A DNA stretch of 20,814 nt from CAYZFD01 sp964477735. Its GTDB lineage: Bacteria > Bacteroidota > Bacteroidia > Flavobacteriales > Flavobacteriaceae. Position numbers and translations under genes: made by a program. Where the stretch lies: positions 1 to 20,814 of the forward strand of contig CAYZFD010000027.1 of NCBI GenBank assembly GCA_964477735.1, in the 5' to 3' direction. This document shows, one piece after another, positions 6,841-14,026 of this stretch. Position 1 is the first letter of the stretch; the number at the start of each line of letters is the position of its first letter. A model generated the notes under the pieces. That model had not been told where the DNA came from and made no database searches. It was given only the letters and a program-made list of their open reading frames with translations.

Positions 6841-8319
6841 ATGGACACATCTAGTAACAAACTACGCATATATAACTCACTTTCCGGGAAAAAAGAATCC
6901 TTCAAACCTTTGTCTGCACCCAACGTAGGGATGTATGTTTGTGGCCCAACCGTTTACAGCAATGTCCATTTGGGCAATTGTCGTACCTTCATTTCTTTCG
7001 ATCTGGTATATAGATACCTCAGTTTTATCGGATACAAAGTTCGATATGTCCGCAACATCACCGATGCTGGACATTTAGAAAATGACGCAGATGAAGGTGA
7101 AGATCGCATCACCAAAAAAGCAAGACTCGAACAAATCGAACCCATGGAAGTGGTTCAACGGTACACAGTAGATTTTCACCAAACGATGAGTCAATTTAAC
7201 ACGCGACCTCCGAGCATTGAACCCACAGCAACAGGTCATATCATTGAACAAATAGAAATTATCAAGCAAATTTTAGAAGTCGGCTTAGCCTATGAGGTCA
7301 ATGGTTCAGTGTATTTTGATGTGTTGAAGTTTAACGAAAAACACACCTACGGCAAATTAAGCGGTCGTCAGTTAGAAGATATGGTGCACAACACTCGAAC
7401 GCTTGATGGGCAACACGACAAAAAAAATCCTCAAGATTTTGCACTTTGGAAGAAAGCTGAACCCGTTCACATAATGCGCTGGCCATCACCCTGGAGCGAT
7501 GGTTTTCCTGGCTGGCACTTAGAATGTACAGCCATGAGCACAAAATATTTAGGCAAACAATTCGACATTCATGGCGGTGGTATGGATTTAAAGTTTCCAC
7601 ATCACGAATGCGAAATCGCCCAAGCCGAATCTGTAACAGGTGAAGCCCCTGTTTCTTATTGGATGCACGCCAATATGCTTACCCTAAACGGTAAAAAAAT
7701 GGCCAAATCCACAGGAAACAATATTTTGCCTCATGAAATTTTTAGTGGCAGTAACAATATTCTTGAAAAGGCCTTTTCACCATCAGTGGTTCGTTTTTTT
7801 ATGCTCCAAGCCCATTATCGAAGCATGCTAGATTTTAGCAATGATGCGTTGATGGCAGCCGAAAAAGGGTTTACAAAACTCATGGAAGCTCAATCAGCAA
7901 TTGAAACACTTCAAACAAGCGAAAGAACCGAAGGTTTTATGACTGAAGAATGGGTTAAAAGTTGCTTTGCAGCAATGGATGATGATTTTAATAGTCCTGT
8001 TTTAATTGCTCAACTGTTTGAGGCCGTAAAGTTCATCAATCTTGTGAAAGACGGAAAGTCACTCCTAAACACACAAGACAAAAAGCTTTTAAGTCAAGCT
8101 TTTGACGGTTTTGTTTTTGAAGTTTTAGGGCTCAAAAAAGAAGATAAACTTTCCAAAGACAATAATCTTGATGGTGTCGTTCAAATGCTCATAGACATGC
8201 GTAAAGAAGCCAGAGATCGAAAAGATTTTGCCGCTTCTGACCGTATTCGTGATGATTTATCAAAATTGGGCATTCAGCTAAAAGATGGGAAAGAAGGCAC
8301 AACCTATAGCGTCGAATGA
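6841..8319 (+). CDS. cysS: Cysteinyl-tRNA synthetase
   Basis: Class I synthetase that charges tRNA-Cys. ATG 6841 is preferred over the GTG at 6832, which overlaps the folE stop; it gives 492 residues. The HIGH-type signature is in PTVYSNVHLGN (42-45), and the KMSKS loop appears as KKMAKS (285-290). The catalytic-site zinc ligands are C34 (MYVCGPT), C229 (WHLECTAMS), H254 and E258 (FPHHECEIAQ). The C-terminal DALR-like helical domain, with RKEARDRKDFAASDRIRDDL, is present. The last codons overlap the start of yidD through ATGA (8316-8319), so the two are probably translationally coupled. Confidence 0.97.
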   Translation: MDTSSNKLRIYNSLSGKKESFKPLSAPNVGMYVCGPTVYSNVHLGNCRTFISFDLVYRYLSFIGYKVRYVRNITDAGHLENDADEGEDRITKKARLEQIEPMEVVQRYTVDFHQTMSQFNTRPPSIEPTATGHIIEQIEIIKQILEVGLAYEVNGSVYFDVLKFNEKHTYGKLSGRQLEDMVHNTRTLDGQHDKKNPQDFALWKKAEPVHIMRWPSPWSDGFPGWHLECTAMSTKYLGKQFDIHGGGMDLKFPHHECEIAQAESVTGEAPVSYWMHANMLTLNGKKMAKSTGNNILPHEIFSGSNNILEKAFSPSVVRFFMLQAHYRSMLDFSNDALMAAEKGFTKLMEAQSAIETLQTSERTEGFMTEEWVKSCFAAMDDDFNSPVLIAQLFEAVKFINLVKDGKSLLNTQDKKLLSQAFDGFVFEVLGLKKEDKLSKDNNLDGVVQMLIDMRKEARDRKDFAASDRIRDDLSKLGIQLKDGKEGTTYSVE

Positions 8320-8546
8320 ATCTTTGTAAATTGGCTATAAAGCCCTTCTTGTGGATCATCACCATCTATCAAAAATGGATTTCCCCTCTACTTCCACCAA
8401 CTTGTCGCTACACGCCCACATGCTCTGCCTATGCAGCTGAAGCTTTAAAAACACATGGCATACTTAAAGGAGGGTGGCTTAGCTTGAAAAGAATTTTTAG
8501 CTGTCATCCATGGGGAGGTTCTGGTCATGATCCTGTTCCAAAGTAA
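8316..8546 (+). CDS. yidD: Membrane protein insertion efficiency factor YidD
   Basis: Small inner-membrane-associated protein reported to help YidC- and Sec-dependent insertion of membrane proteins. The 76-residue product has an amphipathic N-terminus (KPFLWIITIYQKWISPLL), then the conserved core CRYTPTCSAY (C30, C36), LKGGWLSLKRIFSCHPWG (C63) and the closing GGSGHDPVP. Length and cysteine pattern fit the family. The ATG overlaps the cysS stop (ATGA). lgt begins 44 bases downstream. In most genomes yidD sits by rnpA and yidC; here it is beside lgt instead. Confidence 0.95.
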   Translation: MNLCKLAIKPFLWIITIYQKWISPLLPPTCRYTPTCSAYAAEALKTHGILKGGWLSLKRIFSCHPWGGSGHDPVPK

Positions 8547-8566
8547 AATTTCATCACAATTTTGGT

Positions 8567-8574
8567 TATCTTCG
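8567..8574 (+). promoter_or_regulatory. Possible internal -7 box before lgt
   Basis: TATCTTCG matches TAnnTTTG at seven of eight positions and lies 16 bases before the lgt ATG. No TTG is seen about 20 bases upstream, so lgt may rely mainly on read-through from folE. Confidence 0.25.
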
Positions 8575-8590
8575 TATCTTAATCAAGATT

Positions 8591-9445
8591 ATGCTACTCA
8601 AGATCGAATGGGCCCCCAGCGAAACCCTTTTTAAAATTGGATCAATCGGCATCCATTATTATAGTTTGATGTTTATTATCGCCTTCAGTTTGGGCTATTA
8701 TCTGATCAGAAAAATCTACAGAAAAGAAGGCGTTGATGAACAGTTTATCGAACCCCTTTTTATTTATGTTGTCGTCGCTACTCTGTTGGGTGCGCGCCTA
8801 GGTGAGGTGTTTTTTTATAACTGGGCCTATTACCAAAATCATCTAGTAGAAATATTATTGCCTATACAAAACAACCCTAATGGAAGTCTGTTTTTTGGAC
8901 TTATAAAGGGTTATTCGTTTGAAGGTTTCAGAGGCCTAGCCAGTCATGGTGCCACCATTGGAATTTTAATTGCTATGTTTTTGTATCGAAAAAAATATCA
9001 ATACAAAACCACACTTTGGATTCTAGACCGTATTGTTGTTCCCGTTTCAATTGGAAGTGCCTTGGTTCGAATTGGTAACTTCTTTAATTCTGAAATTGTA
9101 GGAGAATATACCAACAGCAATTTTGGTGTTATCTTTTTAAACAATGGTGACACTTTCCCACGCCATCCTGCTCAACTTTACGAATCTTTCGGTTATGTAA
9201 TACTGTTTATACTGTTGTGGAATTTATATCAAAAAACCAATTTAAAAGACCGCTCAGGCTTTATGTTTGGACTTTTCTTAAGCTTCCTTTTTTCGGTCCG
9301 ATTCATTGTAGAATTTGTTAAAGAAAGTCAAGGAGGGTTCGAAAATGTTCTTGGTGTCTTTTCTACAGGGCAATGGCTTAGCATTCCCTTTATTGTAATA
9401 GGAATTATTTTTATGTTAAAATCAAAAAATAAAAATATTGCGTAA
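8591..9445 (+). CDS. lgt: Prolipoprotein diacylglyceryl transferase
   Basis: Inner-membrane enzyme that transfers diacylglycerol from phosphatidylglycerol to the lipobox cysteine, the first step of lipoprotein maturation. The 284-residue protein has about seven hydrophobic segments. The Lgt signature appears as VRIGNFFNSEIVG (159-171), with Val where the pattern usually starts with Gly, and includes the expected essential Arg (R160) and Asn. Other conserved parts are GLASHGA (115-121, with the His), RHPAQLYES (191-199) and VRFIVEFVKE (236-245). Its last 8 bases overlap the start of a probable lipoprotein gene that would be one of its substrates. Confidence 0.96.
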   Translation: MLLKIEWAPSETLFKIGSIGIHYYSLMFIIAFSLGYYLIRKIYRKEGVDEQFIEPLFIYVVVATLLGARLGEVFFYNWAYYQNHLVEILLPIQNNPNGSLFFGLIKGYSFEGFRGLASHGATIGILIAMFLYRKKYQYKTTLWILDRIVVPVSIGSALVRIGNFFNSEIVGEYTNSNFGVIFLNNGDTFPRHPAQLYESFGYVILFILLWNLYQKTNLKDRSGFMFGLFLSFLFSVRFIVEFVKESQGGFENVLGVFSTGQWLSIPFIVIGIIFMLKSKNKNIA

Positions 9446-9902
9446 GCTATGTTTGGTGCTCTCAATTATCTCTTTAGCCTGCCAACAATCGAGGCCAAAA
9501 AAAGTTATATCCAATTCCGAAATTTTATTTAGAAAAGACCTAGAGCTTTCAATTCTAAACCAAGAAGACACGCTTATTTCAGGGTTGGCCATCGAACTCG
9601 CCGACGACCCATTTGAAAGACAGACAGGATTGATGTATCGCCAGGAAATGGACAGTTTAGAGGGTATGCTTTTTGTTTTTGAGCAAGAGGCTATGCGCGC
9701 ATTTTATATGAAAAACACCTACTTGTCACTCGACATTTTGTATGTCGATGAATCCAAAAAAATAGTAGATATCATTAAAAACACCAATCCCCTCAGTGAG
9801 GAAAGTTTGCCGTCAAAAAAGCCAGCGAAATATGTGTTAGAACTCCGTGCAAGAGCTGTAGAACAATGGGGATTGGCCATTGGAAATCGTTTAGATTTTT
9901 AG
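9438..9902 (+). CDS. DUF192 family lipoprotein
   Basis: Family of unknown biochemical function, usually exported. The DUF192 core is clear: ERQTGLMYRQEMDSLEGMLF (60-79), AFYMKNTYLSLDILYVDESK, then AKYVLELRARAVEQWGLAIG. No ATG is available near the start; the frame has a stop at 9417-9419 and TTG 9438 is the first plausible initiation codon. It gives a short lipoprotein-like signal (MRKLCLVLSIISLACQQS, Cys15). The lipobox (S-L-A-C) is loose, so lipidation is likely but not certain. The TTG start overlaps the lgt stop by 8 bases, suggesting coupling. It is the last gene of the plus-strand unit; the hairpin that follows has no T-run on this strand. Confidence 0.85.
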   Translation: MRKLCLVLSIISLACQQSRPKKVISNSEILFRKDLELSILNQEDTLISGLAIELADDPFERQTGLMYRQEMDSLEGMLFVFEQEAMRAFYMKNTYLSLDILYVDESKKIVDIIKNTNPLSEESLPSKKPAKYVLELRARAVEQWGLAIGNRLDF

Positions 9903-9903
9903 C

Positions 9904-9932
9904 AAAAAAAAGTCCCGCCAAAGCAGGACTTT
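9904..9932 (-). terminator. Intrinsic terminator for secDF
   Basis: On the minus strand AAAGTCC and GGACTTT (9926-9932 and 9909-9915) form a 7-bp stem, extendable by an internal GC/GC pair, followed by a run of T (complement of the A-run starting at 9904). It begins 20 bases after the secDF stop. On the plus strand the T-run is missing, so it should end the DUF192 transcript less well. Confidence 0.85.
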
Positions 9933-9951
9933 AGCACAATATTTTAAATTA

Positions 9952-12903
9952 CTATTTTTTTATTTTCTTTAAAAAAGTGTCAACCATCACAGGGGTAGCA
10001 ATGAAAAGCGATGAGTAGGTTCCAATGACTACACCAACGATGAGTGCAAACATAAATCCTCTTATGCTCTCCCCTCCAAAAATAAAGATGGCCAAAAGCA
10101 CTACCAATGTGGTTAGGGAGGTGTTTAGCGTACGGCTAAGGGTACTGTTAAGTGCTTCATTCACCACACGATCAAAAGCCCATTTGTTGTGGATGTTATC
10201 AAATTCACGAATGCGATCGAAAACAACAACCGTATCGTTGAGCGAATAACCAATAACCGTGAGCACAGCGGCAATAAATGCCTGATTGATCTCCATATTG
10301 AAAGGCATAAAAGTGTAGGTAATCGAAAACACACCAAGCACAACCAATACATCGTGAAAAACAGCAACAACAGCCCCAAGGGAGTATTGCCACTTTCTAA
10401 AGCGAAGCAAAATGTAAAGGAAAACAACGATAAGCGATCCAAAAACGGCTAAGAAAGAATTTTTCTTGATGTCGTCGGCGATGGTTGGGCCCACTTTTAT
10501 TGACGACATAATGCCGATTTGTTTATCTTCTTCACCATTAACAAAATCTTCATAAAGTGTTCCGTCTGGTAAGAATGATTGAAGTGATGCAAATAATTTT
10601 TCTTGAATTTCTTGATCAACTTCAATTCCTTCTACATCTACTTTATAATTGGTTGTGATTTTCAATTGATTGTCAGCGCCAAAAGTTTTGGCTTCAGCAC
10701 TTCCAAAAGTTTGAACCAAGCTTGACTGAACCTCAACAGGGTTTACAGCGTGCTCGAATCGAACAGTATAAGAGCGACCACCTACAAAATCTACTCCCTG
10801 ATTTAGTCCCTTAGTGGCCAAAGAACCAATGGCCGCTACAATCAACAAACCAGAAAATAAATAGGCAAGTTTGCGTTTGCCAAGAAAATTAAAATTCAGG
10901 TTTGAAAATAATGTTTTGGTGATTTTAGTTGAAAAATCTAAGGCTTTAGACTTGTTTGTACGTGCATCTACCATCATGCGGGTAATGAAGATTGCAGTAA
11001 ATAGCGACGTAGCAATTCCAATAAGCAAAGTTGTAGCAAAACCTTTAATGGGTCCTGTTCCAAACACAAAAAGAATAAGTGCCGTGAGACCAGTGGTAAT
11101 ATTGGCATCTAAAATAGAAGAAAGTGCATTGCTAAATCCATCGGAAACGGCTTGCTTTTGTCCTTTGCCTTTGGCCAACTCTTCTTTAATACGTTCGAAA
11201 ATGAGCACGTTGGCATCAACCGACATACCAATAGTGAGAACAATACCTGCAATTCCTGGCAATGTTAACACTGCACCGAGACCTGCTAAAATTCCAAAAA
11301 TCAACAAAATATTCAAGGCCAATGCAATATCTGCATAAAGCCCTGCTCGGCCATAGTAGAAAATCATCCAAAGCAACACCAGAAGTAGGGCAATTGCGAA
11401 AGAATTTACACCACTATCAATGGCTTCTTGTCCTAAAGATGGTCCCACAACTTCAGATTGGATGATATCGGCTGAAGCGGGCAGCTTACCTGCTCTGAGA
11501 ACATTGGCCAAATCTATGGCTTCGTTGAGTGTGAATTGACCAGAAATTTCAGATCGACCTCCAGAAATAGCACCCTTAGAAACCCCAGGTGCCGAATAAA
11601 CCACATTGTCTAAAACAATTGCAATATTGCTTTGATCTTTATAGGCCTTCCCTGTCAATGTTTCCCAAACGCGAGCCCCTTTTCCATTCATTTGCATAGA
11701 AACGGCAGGACCACCCACTTGGTCGTAGGTTTGAGCAGCATCCACCACAACACCACCACTTAATGGTGGCTCGTTATCACGATTAGCACGTATGGCATAG
11801 AGTTCTACAATTTCAGAATTGGGATCTGGTTTTCCCCACAAAAATTTTGTGTAACGCAATTCATTAGGCAATAATTGACGTACTTCAGGGTCATTCAGGT
11901 ATGCTTCAAAAGTTGATTGATCTTTCTTGGCTACTTGTGCCAAAACAGGACCCCCTTGATAACCAGAACCTATTATTAAATCAAAAATAGGATTGTTGTT
12001 AGACACATTTATTGAGTCATTTGAGGCCTCAACATCAGCCAGCAAATCATCAATATCAGAGGATGTTGAATTGGCATCTGCTTCGTCAGCAGCATCCTCA
12101 ATTTTGGATTTAAGCAACTCATTGGCTTGGGTGAGGAATGCAAAAAATTGCTGATTCTTTTCGGTTTCCCAAAACTCGAGTTGCGCCGTGCTCTGAAGTA
12201 AGTTTTTAACACGATCAACATCACGAGCTCCTGGAAGTTCTACCAAGATTCTTCCAGATGTTCCAAGTCGTTGAATGTTGGGCTGTGTAACACCAAATTT
12301 GTCGATTCTTTTACGTAAAACCTCAAAAGCAGAAACAATAGATTCATCAATTTTTCTACGAATGATAGGTTTTACTTCTTCATCAGACATTTGAAAATTA
12401 ATTTCATCGCTGAGTGTTCGATTGGCAAAAATATCTGGTGATGCAAGCTTTGTATCTCCTTTGAGCTCGTCGAATGCTCTGTAAAAAGATTCGATATAGG
12501 TTTCATCTGTGCTTTTTTGAAGCACATCAGATCTGTCTAAAGATTGATTGAAAACAGGATCTCTAGAGTTGTCTGCCAAGCCTTTTAGAATATCTCTAAC
12601 AGAAATTTGAAGAATGACATTGATTCCTCCCTTAAGATCGAGCCCTTTGTTGAGTTCCTTCCCTTTGGCACTGTTGTAGGTTGTGAATCCATAAAGCGGT
12701 GCATTTCCTACAGAATCTAGATAAGCGCGTTCAGAAATTTCTCTGAGGGCTACATAGTCTGGTTGGTCAGGTGCCACACGATTTTCGGCATAAGCCTTCG
12801 CATCGTCTTCGATTGAAGATGTCATAAATGTAAAGGAAAGCTGGTATAAACTTACCAAGCCGAACAGTATGGCAAAAATCCTGACGAGTCCACTGTTTTG
12901 CAT
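9952..12903 (-). CDS. secDF: Fused protein translocase subunits SecD-SecF
   Basis: Proton-motive-force-driven partner of SecYEG that pulls exported proteins across the inner membrane. The 983-residue chain is a natural SecD-SecF fusion, normal in Bacteroidota. SecD part: TM1 at about 7-25, GLDLKGGINVILQ (87-99), a large periplasmic domain, and TM2-6 from about 501 to 645. SecF part: TM1 near 679-697, GVDFVGGRSYTVRF (703-716), and TM2-6 from about 816. The proton-relay aspartates are present in both halves: GMSVDANVLIFERI (559-572) and GYSLNDTVVVFDRI (885-898). Residues about 266-303 form an Asp/Ser/Ala/Asn-rich insertion in the SecD periplasmic domain. It has its own promoter box and a strong terminator, and lies 72 bases downstream of mdh. 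Confidence 0.97.
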   Translation of the reverse strand: MQNSGLVRIFAILFGLVSLYQLSFTFMTSSIEDDAKAYAENRVAPDQPDYVALREISERAYLDSVGNAPLYGFTTYNSAKGKELNKGLDLKGGINVILQISVRDILKGLADNSRDPVFNQSLDRSDVLQKSTDETYIESFYRAFDELKGDTKLASPDIFANRTLSDEINFQMSDEEVKPIIRRKIDESIVSAFEVLRKRIDKFGVTQPNIQRLGTSGRILVELPGARDVDRVKNLLQSTAQLEFWETEKNQQFFAFLTQANELLKSKIEDAADEADANSTSSDIDDLLADVEASNDSINVSNNNPIFDLIIGSGYQGGPVLAQVAKKDQSTFEAYLNDPEVRQLLPNELRYTKFLWGKPDPNSEIVELYAIRANRDNEPPLSGGVVVDAAQTYDQVGGPAVSMQMNGKGARVWETLTGKAYKDQSNIAIVLDNVVYSAPGVSKGAISGGRSEISGQFTLNEAIDLANVLRAGKLPASADIIQSEVVGPSLGQEAIDSGVNSFAIALLLVLLWMIFYYGRAGLYADIALALNILLIFGILAGLGAVLTLPGIAGIVLTIGMSVDANVLIFERIKEELAKGKGQKQAVSDGFSNALSSILDANITTGLTALILFVFGTGPIKGFATTLLIGIATSLFTAIFITRMMVDARTNKSKALDFSTKITKTLFSNLNFNFLGKRKLAYLFSGLLIVAAIGSLATKGLNQGVDFVGGRSYTVRFEHAVNPVEVQSSLVQTFGSAEAKTFGADNQLKITTNYKVDVEGIEVDQEIQEKLFASLQSFLPDGTLYEDFVNGEEDKQIGIMSSIKVGPTIADDIKKNSFLAVFGSLIVVFLYILLRFRKWQYSLGAVVAVFHDVLVVLGVFSITYTFMPFNMEINQAFIAAVLTVIGYSLNDTVVVFDRIREFDNIHNKWAFDRVVNEALNSTLSRTLNTSLTTLVVLLAIFIFGGESIRGFMFALIVGVVIGTYSSLFIATPVMVDTFLKKIKK

Positions 12904-12936
12904 AATCTTGTTTTTAGTCGTTATTTAGAAAACGAG

Positions 12937-12944
12937 CAAATATA
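12937..12944 (-). promoter_or_regulatory. -7 promoter box for secDF
   Basis: The minus strand reads TATATTTG, a full TAnnTTTG match, 33 bases before the secDF ATG. About 19-20 bases upstream there is TTCG instead of TTG. Confidence 0.55.
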
Positions 12945-12975
12945 GTTTTTCTGCTCTAGAAAGACGAATTTGTCG

Positions 12976-13908
12976 TTAAAGAATATCAGCCAAGGCATTG
13001 TTCATACTACGAACAGCCTCTGCGCTTTTTTCAAATTTTTGTTTTTCATTATTGTCTAACTTCACGTCAACAATGTCTTCAACACCATTGCGACCAATAA
13101 TGCAAGGCACTCCAATACAAATGTCTGATTGACCATATTCACCCTCAAGGTAAACTGAACATGGGATCATTTTCTTCTGATCGTTGAGAATGCTGTCAAC
13201 CAAATAAGCTACTGAGGCTCCAGGTGCATACCAGGCCGATGTGCCCAATAATTTGGTGAGTGTGGCACCACCAACCATTGTATCTGCACTTACTTTTTCT
13301 AGAACTTCTGCATCTAAGAAATTAGACACCGGGCTTCCATTGTAGCTGGCCAATCTGGTTAGGGGGATCATAGTTGTGTCACCATGGCCACCGATAACCA
13401 TGCCTTGGATGTCGTTAGCAGGTTTGTTTAAAGCCAAAGAAAGGTAGGTTTTAAATCGAGAACTGTCTAATGCTCCACCCATGCCTATTACACGATTTTT
13501 GGGGAGACCAGTAGCTTTAAGTGCCAAATAGGTCATGGTGTCCATGGGATTAGAAACTACAACAATAATGGCGTTGGGAGAATGGGCCAAAATATTTTCG
13601 GCCACAGTGCGAACAATTCCAGCATTGATGCCTATAAGTTCTTCGCGAGTCATCCCAGGTTTTCTAGGAACTCCGGAGGTAATAACCACAACATCACTTT
13701 GTGCGGTTTTAGAGTAATCATTGGTAGTACCCACAATTTTGGTATTAAAACCTAGGGTTGTGGCGGTTTGCATCATATCGAGTGCTTTTCCTTCAGCAAA
13801 ACCTTCTTTGATATCGAGGAGCACAACCTCGCTAGCAATTCGCTGAGTAGCTATGGCATCTGCACATGTGGCGCCTACATTTCCGGCACCTACAATTGTA
13901 ACTTTCAT
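12976..13908 (-). CDS. mdh: Malate dehydrogenase (LDH-like type)
   Basis: NAD-dependent oxidation of malate to oxaloacetate in the TCA cycle. At 310 residues it belongs to the LDH-like malate dehydrogenases usual in Bacteroidota. The Rossmann motif is GAGNVG (7-12) with D32 after the second strand, pointing to NAD. Substrate-binding residues are R82 and R88 in GVPRKPGMTREEL; R82 is the malate-specifying position that is Gln in lactate dehydrogenases. The catalytic pair is in LDSSRF (R151, with D148) and GGHGDTT (H175). The ATG start opens directly into the first beta strand, as usual. It lies between gyrB and secDF, an order familiar from Flavobacteriia, with a 118-base gap upstream. Confidence 0.96.
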   Translation of the reverse strand: MKVTIVGAGNVGATCADAIATQRIASEVVLLDIKEGFAEGKALDMMQTATTLGFNTKIVGTTNDYSKTAQSDVVVITSGVPRKPGMTREELIGINAGIVRTVAENILAHSPNAIIVVVSNPMDTMTYLALKATGLPKNRVIGMGGALDSSRFKTYLSLALNKPANDIQGMVIGGHGDTTMIPLTRLASYNGSPVSNFLDAEVLEKVSADTMVGGATLTKLLGTSAWYAPGASVAYLVDSILNDQKKMIPCSVYLEGEYGQSDICIGVPCIIGRNGVEDIVDVKLDNNEKQKFEKSAEAVRSMNNALADIL

Positions 13909-13962
13909 GTGTTTGAGTTTATTTTATAAATTGATAAGTAAAATCTCCTGCTTAATGGGGTG

Positions 13963-13970
13963 CAAAAATA
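13963..13970 (-). promoter_or_regulatory. -7 promoter box for mdh
   Basis: The minus strand reads TATTTTTG, a full TAnnTTTG match, 54 bases before the mdh ATG. The nearest upstream TTG gives a spacer of about 24 bases, longer than ideal. Confidence 0.45.
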
Positions 13971-14026
13971 AGGACTAAATGTTTGAAAGTGAAACAAATT
14001 CACACAAAATCCTTAAACAGTTTTCC

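Noticed and set aside
10025..11465. Several plus-strand ORFs of 67-155 codons opposite secDF.
   Set aside because: They lie wholly antisense to conserved SecDF coding sequence and show no recognisable protein features.
13985..14003. Small inverted repeat GTGAA/TTCAC between gyrB and mdh as a gyrB terminator.
   Set aside because: The stem is 5 bp with no T-run behind it on the minus strand.
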